From NCBI GenBank assembly GCA_037074705.1, contig CM073590.1:240965101-241029100 (forward strand): DNA of 64,000 nucleotides. The letters are read 5' to 3'. The translations under genes and the position numbers were made by a program. This document shows, one piece after another, positions 10,746 to 21,475 of this stretch (the first letter of the stretch is position 1; every line of letters starts with the position of its first letter). Source of the stretch: Zhengitettix transpicula. Taxonomy: Eukaryota > Arthropoda > Insecta > Orthoptera > Tetrigidae. The notes beneath the pieces were generated by a model, which saw only the letters and a program-made list of their open reading frames with translations, had not been told where the DNA came from and did no database searches.

Positions 10746-11546
10746 ACAATAATAAAAAAAAACATTGTATTTTTAATTGCCATCAATATATTTCATCAGA
10801 AGTTTACATTGTTTCATGAAGTAATATTATATTAGAATTATCTCAAAACCTATGACCAAAACAAGTCGCTGGATTGAAGTGGTTCGGCCCTAAAGTTGGT
10901 GCTTCAGCAGGCGCCCTCGCACACAATCCGGCGTATGGCTGAGGAAGGCGGCGTTAATAATATGGTGTTAATGTTCCCCAAACCTGAAATCAATTGCACT
11001 CATTAGTTACAAATAGTCATCGATCTTCAGACATAACAAGTCTGTCTAACGAATACAAAACCTTTGTTTAATAGATGTATGCAGATCTGAAATACAATAA
11101 AAATATTCCTGACTTCAAATAAATACAAAATCGATTCAGAAAAATAATTTTTCTTATCTCTTCAAAATAAATACATGAAAATTCTTAAGAAAATATGATA
11201 ACAGGCAGACGTTGGTGTAGAAGGAAAGGTCTGAGATAGGAAACAAAATCGAGAGCTCGCCTTCTTGTTGACATTACATGACTAAATATTGTTGATCAGT
11301 GAAGACGATGACGGTGTATCTTGTCTAAACGGTACCAATTTTCAAAATGAGAATTTCTCATTCGCCACATAAACTGTAAAGCCTTCATTCTGCAACATCC
11401 TCTGCTGGACCATCGCTCACCAGAAAGAGAAACTGTTTGATATTCCTTTTTCATGTCACCAAAGTCTGTTGTAGTCATTAAAACCATGGCTACCACAGCT
11501 GTTTATTTGGAGGTACATTCAGAACTGAACAGATGAAAACACTTAC

Positions 11547-11792
11547 CATCCGCGAACTTGCACCTGGGTCTGGAACGAGGTAAACTCTATACTGTGATAG
11601 TGTGTTGTAGTTATCTTTAAGAGAACTGTCTAGTACGCTGCGAATGAGCGATGGTAGATCCACTAGTCCTCCCTGTTGACGATAGAGCGATCTAGCACCA
11701 AAGTCTGATGGATTTGTATCTGGTCCTGGTTTCATGGCTGAAGTTACCGCCAAGACCAGCAGCAGCGCTACCATCACACACTTGCTGTCCAT
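11547..11792 (-). CDS. DSKC-family secreted protein, copy C2, exon 1
   Basis: First coding exon of 82 codons from ATG 11792 to an ATG|GTAAGT donor (donor 11541-11546). Residues 1-19 form a classical signal peptide: MDSKC, a Leu/Val/Ala core, and a likely cut after Thr-Ser-Ala. The mature part begins MKPGPDTNPSDFGARSLYRQ, has no cysteine, and contains a helical-looking stretch (PSLIRSVLDSSLKDNY) followed by TLSQYRVYLVPDPG. ATG context is good (cagccATGg). Its partner in the other arm is C8, from which it differs by three replacement codons and one silent codon. The downstream exon is not certain. Family and function are unknown; it is most likely a secreted protein. Confidence 0.65.
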
Positions 11793-12060
11793 GGCTGATG
11801 AGTTTGTGTTGCCACCCACGATTGACCACGGTATATAAGGACCTCCTGAGACTCGTGTGCTAACTTATTATTGCTCATCATATCAAAGTGACATTTGTGT
11901 TCGGGTTACGGCAACTTCTGGATGTCAAATAAACTAGATGGAGATCATATTTCATCCGACTTAAAAATCTCGAGTCTCAGTCTTTTCCATCTCTGGATGA
12001 TGTTTTAAATTGACGCGTCGTTAATTGCGATCTCTCTTTCACCAACGGCGTATTGACTTC
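11793..12060 (-). promoter_or_regulatory. TATA promoter of C2
   Basis: TATATA at 11832-11837, about 40-45 bases before the ATG, in the family block 'ctcaggaggtccttatata'. The shared 'agaagttgccgtaaccc' and 'caaatgtcac' blocks lie further upstream (near 11890-11930). Confidence 0.65.
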
Positions 12061-12597
12061 AGTGTCACAGTCGCAGATTTATTTTAATTATAAATCAGCC
12101 TGCTTGTTTATTGTCTTCGCTGATATTCTGCAATCTTGATAATTAAAAGTGGCAACTTTACAGACGCTAAGAATATTCTTACATGTATATAAAATATTTT
12201 TAGCATTTTCATTTCTAATTTGAGATGGTATCAAATAATACTTTTATTATAACTTAATATTCCTTTTAATGAGTCTCCTCTTCTTACAGCCTTGTTGCAC
12301 TTTGATAAGGTCTTAACTTACATAAATCTACTGAAACGAGCTCGCATCTTTGGTGAGCCGTGAATATAATTCTCATAATGTCTTATTGGTGAACCAAGAG
12401 ACAATGGAACAAACTTTATTCTGCGGAATTCTGAGTAATTAATTACCGGTAAAAATAGTTGATTAATAAAACAACATATTACCATCTCATCTGCAAATGA
12501 GTTTCCGTATTACCAATTTTACCCTCGTTGCTTCAGCTTCCTGTTCGTATCACTCGTATGTATTGATTTGCTTTATATCATTCCACTAGTCCTCGTA
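12061..12597 (-). other. far-upstream flank of C2
   Basis: Non-coding. Its mirror is 43.82-44.35 kb. Partly alignable with the far-upstream DNA of C9 and C1, so the ancestral duplicated gene unit included at least 600 bases upstream. Confidence 0.45.
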
Positions 12598-12754
12598 CGA
12601 GGAAAGAGAATACGTCGTTACATAATATTACAATATAATTATTGGATGCTGCAGCAATTCAGATGTTAACATAAAAATAACTAAAAATCTAAAACAGGAA
12701 TTTCCCTGTCCAACATAACTTAAAGAACTATATCGGAATAATAATAAAAATAAT

Positions 12755-13165
12755 CCTGTTCGGAGTTGCGGGCCACCATCAGGTGGCGGATAGAGGAACG
12801 TTCACCAGATGTGGTGGGTACCGGGGAAATAAAATACCTGGGGCAGACCTAAACCAGCTGCTGCTGCCTTGTAGCATAGGTAGTTGGATCTACAAAGGTT
12901 AGGGGAAGAAAACCCTGATTGAAAAGCACCCAGTCTTCCAGGTTGGGGGTTGGGCGAAGGGTTAACAACCCTACACCTTAAAAATAATCTCGTTCAGAAA
13001 GCTTTACTAAGCGAAGCCGGACGCATGGAATGGAAACGACTAAAGGAAAAAAATTAGGTTACGGAGGAGTTGGACATAAGAGGATGGAGAAGGAAAGCAA
13101 AAGATAGTGAGGCAGACTGTAGCCCTACAAGGGTTGTAACGCCATAGTGTAGTAGTAGTAATGAA
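12755..13165 (+). repeat. LINE 3' end with TAG-repeat tail
   Basis: Contains 'gagttggacataagaggatgg' and ends in 'gtagtagtagtaatg', a short simple-repeat tail typical of some LINE clades. Copies occur at 24865-25275 (+) and 43240-43685 (-). No intact polymerase is attached. Clade not determined. Confidence 0.5.
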
Positions 13166-13757
13166 AATAACAATTCTTTAAAGTTACTAAGAGGAATAAC
13201 ATAATATTTACAGTACTGAAACAAATTCAATACGTACTACTAAAAAATTAATGATTAGAGAATTAACTATCATAAAATATAGAATTACACATCATACAAG
13301 AATAATCACACTAGGAGGAGGAAACACAAACGACGGACAAGTGACGTCACGTAACAGAGCGACGAGGAATCTGCAAACGCCAGGCCCTCGTTAAAGAAAC
13401 AGACAAAGAAAAGAGCAGAAAAGACCAACATTGACTAAGCAAGTTCAGAAATAAGTAGTTATTATTAGCAACACTTTCAACACTTTAGCAGGATAAACAA
13501 AAAGTAATGAATTATAAGGGGGAACGATCAAGAAACACCTGCACTGAGTAAAACACCAGCGGCCATTCGTAGAATATTTTAACACTGAATCCCAAAGCTC
13601 TTGTAGTTATTATTGTTCATTGCTCCTGGAGGAAGAGTATTATTATCTCTGGATGCTGAATACTTCTCTGGTAGAGAGCAAAGATCTTAGAAATGAGCGA
13701 TTTCTAGTCTCGTAATCTTGAGACTCGCCATTCGTTTGAAAAAGACTTAATAATTTC
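13166..13757 (+). repeat. non-coding part of the duplicated unit, 5' flank of PLE endonuclease remnant
   Basis: AT-rich. The part 13545-13757 recurs inverted at 10480-10745 and 42660-42890, so it belongs to the PLE. Confidence 0.4.
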
Positions 13758-14315
13758 GTGAATAAACTCGCTGGGAACGGTTATTTTACTAGTCAGTTGA
13801 CAGAACTCAAAAGCGAAGACAATTGGAGCAGAACTGACTTTTACCCTTGTTTACCTTTGATCCTGTTTCTTTTCTTGTTTATCAGTTCGTCTGTACGAAA
13901 TTGTCTAGTTTACAAAATCTCTTCTTCTAATTGTAATTCCTGCTACATGGGGCGAACTAAACGTTCCCTTAATACCCGTATCAAGGAACATGTGTATAAA
14001 ATAAAACTCAATGTTAGTCTCCAAACATATCATCAACTCTAAACACACATTTGATTAGCAAAATGCCAAGATTTTAGACATTGACACCAGGTACAATTCC
14101 AGAGATGCTTCACATTAAATCAAACATCATAGCTATTAATGTACAAACAGACTCTATGAAACTCAATAATTGCTACGATCCCTTATTGTTACGCCAACCC
14201 TTCGGTCCTACCATTGTCGTTACGTTTTCGTCGCTTTTGAGTTTTGTCAACTGACCAGTGCAGTTGTGTCGCTCTAGGTTCTTCTTAGAAAGAAAGAAGG
14301 ATCCCATAAACGTTA
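13758..14315 (+). pseudogene. PLE GIY-YIG endonuclease remnant, left arm
   Basis: Codons at about 13905-14000 read LVYKISSSNCNSCYMGRTKR, then Ser-Leu-Asn-Thr-Arg-Ile-Lys-Glu-His-Val. This is the GIY-YIG core of Penelope-like elements: VYKI for GIY, YMG for YIG, the CxxC pair, and the Arg and Glu-His of the family. The frame stops at 14040, but the downstream C-terminal sequence can be followed in shifted frames to about 14270. No complete polymerase is joined to it here. Confidence 0.7.
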
Positions 14316-14824
14316 TTCATCCATATATTCGCTTTAACACTTAATTAAAATCTACTCCCTTAATTACAAGATGCTTAATTCGGTTTGTTTCTTTTGCTCC
14401 TTTGTTACTGTTCCTGACTTAGATATTAAGTATGAGTATATTGAATCTGTCCACTTCATAGCTCGAGGTTTATGTTATTTGTAGCTACATAAAAGTGCAA
14501 CGCGGCCATAAGTTGTGGAGATTCATTAAACTAATTATAAAACTATACGCACAAGTTTTATTTGGCATTCGTGAAAAAACTGCAATAAACATGCTCAAAC
14601 TGTTTTAGAGACTTGTAAAAATACTGAAAACACCGACACTTTTAAATGTCACTAACAGGACGCGGCTGTTAATTTTTTTAATGAAATCCAAAGAACAACC
14701 GATTTTGAGTCATTTATCCGCAGCCATGTTAGAAACGCAGTTTTGTTTTCTCGTTGCTGCTCAAGTCAAGTTAAATATTGTTAAGGAAATTTCTTCTTCG
14801 TAGGCTGTTCCCCCTTTTATAGGT
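14316..14824 (+). repeat. orphan upstream-type segment within the duplicated unit
   Basis: Contains 'aagtgcaacgcggccataag' and 'gagattcattaaa', which align with far-upstream DNA of DSKC genes (44.1 kb) and with 47.87-48.15 kb, but no gene follows. Confidence 0.4.
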
Positions 14825-15545
14825 TTGCCGTCTTCAATTTCCATTTCTGTCTTTCGTTTCAATCGCCCTCTTCCAAATTCTTATCCTTCTTTATGTTTTT
14901 CACGTGGGTTTCCCCACTTTAATCTGGCTCTGCCGCGTTTATTTTTTCCAGTAGGTGACTATTGGTATATTTCTTTTGGCCAACTTCCATTTTCCATTCT
15001 TTGTACGTGACCATCCACCATTTAAGGATTTGATTTTCAATGTTTTTAACGACAGACGTGGTTACGTTCATTTCTTTCCAAAGGAGCTCATTTCTAATTT
15101 TATCCTGTCTTGTTTTTTGAAGACTTCTACTGTTCTAATTTTGTTGTTTTGTAATTCAGTCAGGGGCCATGTTTCGCTTCCATAACATAGAATGTTCTGT
15201 ATTTATGCTCTTATAAATTTTGATTTTTGTTTTTGCTTTGTTAAATTTTTATTCCAGATTATTCCGTTTGTAAAATCTTGGTAGCATTCTTTGCCATTGC
15301 AATTTTAGTTTGTATATGTCTATATTCACATGTTCTTCCTACATTTGTAATTATTGTCCTCCCAAGTATTTAAAAGAAATTCAAATTTTTTTATTTTTCC
15401 TGTTTCAAATGTTATATCTTTAACGTCTTTTCCTAAACACATGTATTCTGTCTTCTGTAAATTTTTGTTCAGTCCCCATTTTTTATATTCTTCCATGAGC
15501 TTATTTATCATGTCCTCTTCATCTCCTGCAAATATTACCTGAACA
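14820..15545 (-). pseudogene. LINE reverse transcriptase C-terminal remnant, left arm
   Basis: On the minus strand, 15511-15326 reads MINKLMEEYKKWGLNKNLQK, then KTEYMCLGKDVKDI. The 'Lys-Thr-Glu-Tyr' motif and following 'FKYLGG'-like block are typical of LINE polymerases. Further down (about 15045-14830) a frame-broken Trp-rich C-terminal segment follows. Multiple stops and frameshifts. Direct copy at 26930-27655, inverted copy at 40865-41600. Confidence 0.65.
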
Positions 15546-16261
15546 ACAGTGAATGCAGTATCTTATCAAGTTAAATATAATAATTTACTTGTCTGTAAAA
15601 TGTGGCATTTTAAATTTCAATGAGTGCCGGTAGGAAAATCAATTATTTTTCATCACCACAAGTTCTGCTCGTGCAGGCCATCGACTCCTGCATCACTTAC
15701 TTCAGAAGCCTGAAACCTTTTCCATTTCCTTTCGGTATCTAGACCTTAGGTTCTGAAATTTACCATCAATCTGTCTTCCTATACAGCCTGTTGGTCAGAA
15801 AAACTTTCAATTATTCAATTTCAAATATAATAAATATCAAACACGACGATTCTACAGCGATATGGACCTCTTCATGTGTGTAGATGTTACATTCTGTCAT
15901 CTGGACCAATAAGTTGAGAAGCAAAGTCTTACATGCAAGATAATTTTTAAAAATAATTCATAGTGTTACTTACAATTAATTATAAGAAAATTTAAGTTTG
16001 CGTATATTTCAACGTTCGCTTTGAGGCCTGCACGACTGTTATATTGGCACAACTAGTACGAGTATTATTGAAATTTATCCAAAAAAACAACTACAACGGA
16101 AATACTATTTTCAAATCGTACAACACCATAATAAAGAATCATAACTTTTATTTTAATTGTTAATATCGTTTTTAATATAAACGACCCAAATATTAGACCA
16201 AATATGTAACATCTGTACAGTGTTGCCAATCCAAATTATGTTTCTTTAAACAAAGATGTTT
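15546..16261. other. non-coding part of the duplicated unit
   Basis: No open frame of note. It is conserved in all three copies of the unit only as part of the duplication. Confidence 0.4.
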
Positions 16262-16476
16262 GGATAAGAAAGATAGCCAAATACAGATAAAAGAAGGGAT
16301 AATATAAATACCACACAACGTTTTTGAGATTATTGTCCCTTTAGTCAGGTGCTAAGAAGAAGAGCCTAGAGTGACACAACTGCACTCGTCAGTTGACAAA
16401 GACAAGGATCCCAGAAACGTTGTGTCGTATTTATATTATCCCCTCTTTTATCTGTATTTGGCTGTGTTTCTTATTC
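16262..16476. repeat. palindromic element (about 215 bp), left arm
   Basis: The ends 'gccaaatacagataaaag...gggataatataaata' and their reverse complement near 16437-16470 form inverted repeats of about 50 bases round a centre carrying 'gtcaggtgctaagaag' and 'gtgacacaactgcac'. The centre is the PLE terminal phrase set. It may therefore be two PLE ends head to head, or a MITE-like derivative. Copies at 28375-28590 and 39945-40155. Confidence 0.6.
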
Positions 16477-17460
16477 ATTATCAGACTTAAATTTTTTCAT
16501 TTTAAACATTTTTGGACGCAACGGAATAATTTTGGACGTTAAATATCAAATTATTTTTATGTTCATTGAATCTACTTTTATAATAAAACAGTAAATGACC
16601 TTATACACCCCCTTTTTATATATTTAAATTGTGACGACGTTTCTAAACCGTTTTGTACCTTCTTCAGGTATTTTTCTACAGAGGGGGGATTTACAAATGA
16701 TTAGGTATTCTAGTTTTTTGACTCCTCTTAGTTCTGCACGATATAACAATTATTTCATTCTAAACAATAAATTTTGTAAATAACATCAAGTTTATCTAAA
16801 GTGTTAAATTTTGTCCTTAATATTTTTAACTAACTTGAAATTATTGGAGGTTTTAAAAATAATGATGATGCCATAATTATTAAACAAGTCAATAATTTTA
16901 TCTTAAATATTATTAAAATAATTGCAGTACGAACAAAATTTGTTCTTCGGCTTATTAATTAGTGAATTGTTATCGTACTAGATTTTAATAAAATGTATTT
17001 GTAATTAAATTGTAACTGGTAAGAATTTAGAAGAAGGATATTAACAATTTAGTCTCGGTTACCTTCACAATACCTTTGTTGAAATAATCTACATATAGTT
17101 TTATTGGGAGCCGAGGTGAGATTAAACATGTAAATAAGCACCCTTTTTGAATATCTGTGTTTTTGATACTAATTACTCGGAAATTTCTTATTTTAATCTA
17201 AGAACAAAACATAAAAAAAATTAAGTTTATTATTAAAATTGTTTCTTACTAATAGGACGGTTTTTCCCCTTAATTTCTGTAATTTAGTTTTCACAGAATC
17301 AATAATATTTTCTTGGTTTACATCCCGAAATTAAAACCACAATTTCCTGATATTTGTTATTTTGGGCCGTTTTTGTTTGTACAACACTCATCATTTTTAT
17401 TCCAAAGTGAAAGCCTTTTTTTTTGTACTTTTTATTAAATTTTCTACTTTTTCTGTGAAA
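16477..17460 (-). pseudogene. degraded PLE-like 3' remnant
   Basis: On the minus strand near 16690-16620 the phrase 'gaagaaggtacaaaacgg', followed by 'tttagaaacgtcgtcac', is of the kind seen at PLE 3' ends. The rest is AT-rich with only short broken frames. Repeated at 28590-29575 and inverted at 38950-39945. Confidence 0.4.
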
Positions 17461-17729
17461 CTGAAGTCAATACGCCGTTGGTGAAAGAGAGATCGCAATA
17501 AACGACGCGTCAATTTAAAATATCATCCTGAGATGGGAAAGACTGAGACTCGAGATTTTAAGTCGGATGAAATATGATCTCCATCTAGTTTATTTGACAT
17601 CCAGAAGTTGCCGTAACCCGAACGCAAATGTCACTTTTATATGATGAGCAATAATAAGTTAGCACACGAGTCTCAGGAGGTCCTTATATACCGTGGTCAA
17701 TCGTGGGTGTCAACACAAACTCATCAGCC
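17461..17729 (+). promoter_or_regulatory. TATA promoter and leader of C3
   Basis: TATATA at about 17684-17689, 41-46 bases before the ATG. In order upstream to downstream the family blocks are 'gaaatatgatctccatctag', 'agaagttgccgtaacccgaa', 'aatgtcac', 'gagcaataataag', 'gagtctcaggaggtc' and the TATA box. A leader containing 'gtgtcaacac' about 25-30 bases after TATA is a plausible start region. Differs from the C5 promoter at about 7 of 270 positions. Confidence 0.7.
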
Positions 17730-17975
17730 ATGGACAGCAAGTGTGTGATGATGGCGCTGCTGCTGGTCTTGGCGGTAACTTCAGCCATGAAACCAGGACC
17801 AAATGCAGATCCATCAGACTTTGGTGCTAGAACGCTCTATCGTCGACAGGGAGAACAAGTGGATCTACCATCGCTCATTCGCAGCCTAGTAGAAAGTTAT
17901 ATTGAAGATAACTACAGCACACTATCACAGTATAGAGTTTACCTTGTTACAGACCCAGGTGCAAGTTCGCGGATG
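17730..17975 (+). CDS. DSKC-family secreted protein, copy C3, exon 1
   Basis: 82 codons, ATG 17730 to ATG|GTAAGT (donor from 17976). Residues 1-19 are the conserved signal peptide. The mature part begins MKPGPNADPSDFGARTLYRR and carries the most divergent middle of the intact copies (LVESYIEDNYSTLSQYRVYL). Against C5 I count 18 replacement and 3 silent codons. Against its mirror partner C7 I count 15 and 4. Intron and promoter next to it differ from C5 by only about 2-3 per cent. The likely product is secreted. If unspliced, translation would stop 18 codons further on, inside an AATAAA context. The true downstream exon is undecided. Confidence 0.65.
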
Positions 17976-18832
17976 GTAAGTGTTTTCCTCTGTTCAGTTC
18001 TGATTGTACCTCCAAATAAACAGCTGTGGCAGCCATGGATTTAATAACTACAACAGTCTTTGGTGACATGAAAAAGGAATATCAAACAGTTTCTCTTTCT
18101 GGTGAGCGATGGTCCAGCAGAGGATGTTGCAGAATGAAGGCTTTACAGTTTATGTGGCGAATGAGAAATTCTCATTTTGAAAATTGGAACCGTTTAGACA
18201 AGATACACCGTCATCGTCTTCACTGATCAACAATATTTAGTCATGTAATGTCAACAAGAAGGCGAGCTCTCGATTTTGTTTCCTATCTCAGACCTTTCCT
18301 TCTACACCAACGTCTGCCTGTCATCATATTTTCTTAAGAATTTTCATGTATTTATTTTGAAGAGATAAGAAAAATTATTTTTCTGAATCGATTTTGTATT
18401 TATTTGAAGTCAGGAATATTTTTATTGTATTTCAGATCTGCAGACATCTATTAAACAAAGGTTTTGTATTCGTTAGACAGACTTGTTATGTCTGAAGATC
18501 GACGACTATTTGTAACTAATGAGTGCAATTGATTTCAGGTTTGGGGAACATTAACACCATATTATTAACGCCGCCTTCCTCAGCCATACGCCGGATTGTG
18601 TGCGAGGGCGCCTGCTGAAGCACCAACTTTAGGGCCGAACCACTTCAATCCAGCGACTTGTTTTGGTCACAAGTTTTGAGATAATTCTAATATAATATTA
18701 CTTCATGAAACAATGTAAACTTCGGATGAAATATATTGAAGGCATTTAAAAATACATGATTGTTTTTTATTACTTTCCAGAGGATTCAATTATTAAAACA
18801 TATAATTATATTTAATATTTTCAATTTCTAAT
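17976..18832 (+). other. intron and candidate downstream exons of C3
   Basis: Three candidate continuations exist. (a) The 66-codon frame 18026-18226, nearly invariant between copies, with a phase-0 join possible after 'ctttacag' (product begins FMWRMRNSHFENW). (b) A strong acceptor 'ttgtatttcag' ending 18435, then a 19-codon phase-0 frame beginning ICRHLLNKGF and ending at TGA 18493-18495. (c) A strong acceptor 'ttgatttcag' ending 18538, with an open frame ending Ile-Arg-Arg-Ile-Val-Cys-Glu-Gly-Ala-Cys-stop. The sequence alone does not decide. Confidence 0.35.
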
Positions 18833-19285
18833 GTGTTTGATTTTTTCAACGTTTTTTATTTAATGATGAAGATTAATATATTCACCATAACTTCATGTAA
18901 GAAGAAGGGGCACGGAATAATTGTGGGGGAAAAAAGAATGTCGGAGAGTGCAGCGACTGTTGATTGTCGTGTATTTTCTCTGGCGACACATTGGAAAATG
19001 TTCTGGAATTGCAGACGTTCTCTCATGATATAAAATAACCTCATGGCAAAATACAGTCGATGTAATTCCGTTACGCCAATCAAATGTATATTTTGAATTG
19101 ATGAGATGTTTGGAGACTAACAGATTTTTTCTCAATGCGAAAATTTGATATTAGACACATGTTCCTTGATACCTGTATGAAGACAACGTTTTATTCGCGC
19201 TATGTAGCAGGAATTACAATTAGAGCCAGATTTTGTAAACAACACAATGTTTGCTGTAGGTGTCAAGACGGTCTTTGTTGTTTTT
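18833..19285 (-). pseudogene. PLE C-terminal and decayed GIY-YIG remnant, tail-to-tail with C3
   Basis: On the minus strand, frames give LLVSKHLINSKYTFDWRNGI upstream of a CRQR-containing segment, matching the tail of the PLE endonuclease. The GIY-YIG core near 19190-19250 has stops. Confidence 0.5.
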
Positions 19286-21100
19286 AATCAAGTATGAAAG
19301 ATGAGTAAAGGATCTGCAAATGATGGATATTTGATATTAATTGAATATTTGTACATATTTGTGATGTAGAAATTTGTAATAAGGACTACAAAAAAATAAA
19401 TTTGGATTAAGGTGTTTGGGGACGAGTGACAGCAGGATGTTGGATTTTGTTGAACCTGCTGTTTAATAACAAAATTTAAAGGGTACTCATTGGAGATTAA
19501 ATTGTTTCGGACAATATTTAAGTTGTGTTGATGGAACTTGGAGTTAGAAAGTAATTCAGCTCTGACTACAAGTTTGTACACCATGGCTCTTATTTTGGTT
19601 TGGAGGATGATCAGAAAGATAATTGAGAACTCGTCCAGATGTTTTCTGAACCAGTTGGTGTGAATGGAAGTGTTGTGAATGGCTACGGTGGCAGCAATGA
19701 GATTAAGAGAATGGTTAAATTCAAGTTCATGGGTTAATTGTAGGTTGGGATGATAATTATTGAAAGTATTGACTATAAGATTAATTTTGAGAGGTATCAA
19801 CAATACAAAAATGTCAACCACATATCTGATGTAGCAAAACGGTTGGACAGGACGTAGAGAAAGACAAGAATTTTCTAAGTGTCTATGGGACACTATGTCT
19901 ATGTGAGAACCTTTGATTTGATGACAGTGAACTTGATTAAACTTGAAATAAGTGGAGTTTAGGATTATATTTGTAATGCATAAAATTTCATGAAGTGGAT
20001 TTTTAGTATTATCAACTGAAAATGGGCCGTCTGTTTTGGAAACTGTTAATGACTAAAGCATTGGGAATAGAGTTGAATAAGGAAACGACATCAAGAGAAA
20101 TTAAAGAGTGGTCATGAGGTGCTTGATTTTATCAATAAATTGGTAAGATTTTTAACAGAATAATGGTGTTCTTGATTGAGGGCTTTAGAAATCATGTTGT
20201 GAATGTAGGAGCAAATGTTGTGTAAAGGACTGCCAGTAGAAGCGATAATAATTGTAAAAGATAGGTCAGGTTTGTGTATTTTAGGAAGGACATAAACTCT
20301 GGAAATGTTGGCTGAGGTGATGACTAAGGAATCAATAATGAATAAGGATGGTTCAATAAAATGTTTTTGCTTCCACCTCTTGACAATAGTTTTTAGTTTG
20401 ATGCAGGTGGGTTTGCAAGAGTTGTTAGTGTCAGACAGAACTTGGTTAACAGTGTTTGTGTATCAAGAGCTACAGTGACAGGGCCTCTGTCAGCGTGTGT
20501 AAAGAGTATTTTGGGATGAGACTTCAAGAATTGCTTAGTTCTATGGAGGTTTTTTATGAGATTGCTATGAAAAAGGGGAAGGCGTTTTTTTGGCTTAATT
20601 TTTTGAATTTTCAAGTAGAGTTTGAGTGATGCGATTCATGATTTTATTGTGTTGGGAATAAAGATATATTAGTTTCGATGTATTTTAAGAGGGGAATGGA
20701 TTGAGATTTGTTCATGGATGTTGTGGGTAGACTAAATTTGTTTCCAAGTGATACTACATCACTAACTTCCTTAGTAATGGTGTGGTTACTGATTTTCTTT
20801 GTAATTGTTGTGTGTGGAGTAATTTGGAAGCGTTTTGTGAAATAGGAAATCAAACTTTCTTAATTTTAGCCGCCCTTAGACGGAAAATGATATCTGATTA
20901 AACGAGAGGATTGGCGAATGAAAAATTCGTTGTTGATGTTGGTGGGCACCTCGTGAAAACCAAGTTAAGGACTGAATGTGTATGTCTTGGAATTGCAAGT
21001 TCAAGTTACATAACTGTAAAAATTTAATTTTGTTGTTGTATTTATAAGAAAGTTTCGAATTAAAGAAAGAAATACTGTTAAATGTATTGTGCAAAAATGT
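19286..21100 (-). pseudogene. PLE reverse transcriptase, left arm
   Basis: Read on the minus strand from 21094 to 19288. An N-terminal segment is followed (about 20850-20400) by frames that include RLPLFHSNLIKNLHRTKQFL and ADRGPVTVAL, a conserved PLE phrase. The polymerase core CYIRYVVDIFVLL (about 19838-19800) and the downstream FHQHNLNIVRNN segment then follow. The catalytic YxDD is YVVD here, so one aspartate is lost. Several frameshifts also break it, so it is inactive. The mirror copy at 35298-37121 keeps YVDD. Confidence 0.75.
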
Positions 21101-21475
21101 TGTAAATGAGCTGGCAAAACATCACATTTTCTACAATTAAGTAAAAACTCTCAATAAAATCTTGGCAATAACTAATTTATTCGAGATTTTTAAAAGTAGA
21201 ATAAATATTAAAGCCGAAAGTAAGGAAAACATAATTGAGAAAAGACATAATATAAACATAAAACGAAATAGAAGACGCTATTAAAGGCTAGCCGTCAAAT
21301 GTTAGATTGAAAAAATTTCAACAATTGGTAGGATCACTTAATATTACGCGAAACCTTCTGATTCCCCATTGTCGTTGCTCCCTTATTGTTGCACTAACAC
21401 TGCGGCTCTCACATTATAGTTGCGTTCTTCATCGCTTTTGAGATTTGCCATCTTACAATTACTGTTGTGAGGAAG
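21101..21475. other. flank of the left-arm PLE polymerase remnant
   Basis: AT-rich to 21300, then PLE terminal phrases ('ccattgtcgttgctccctta', 'catcgcttttgagatttgcc'). Confidence 0.4.

Larger units (their letters stand above)
12598..19030 (+). repeat. direct repeat, first copy (repeated at 24708-31135)
   Basis: Collinear with 24708-31135 at an offset of 12106-12110. Both carry the same LINE 3' end, GIY-YIG remnant, antisense LINE polymerase, palindromic element and a DSKC gene (C3 here, C5 there). Non-gene parts differ by roughly 1-3 per cent in the stretches I compared. Confidence 0.85.

Noticed and set aside
17787..17975. Faint likeness of the DSKC mature peptide to neuropeptide Y/F (Pro-Gly-Pro start, L-x-x-Y near the end)
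   Set aside because: There is no amidation signal, no R-x-R-F/Y ending and no dibasic cut at the right place. The likeness rests on four or five common residues.
18539..18625. Insulin-like A-chain suggested by Arg-Arg-Ile-Val-Cys-Glu-Gly-Ala-Cys
   Set aside because: The frame stops after the second Cys, the adjacent CC pair is missing and no B-chain cysteine pattern (C-x11-C) exists in exon 1.
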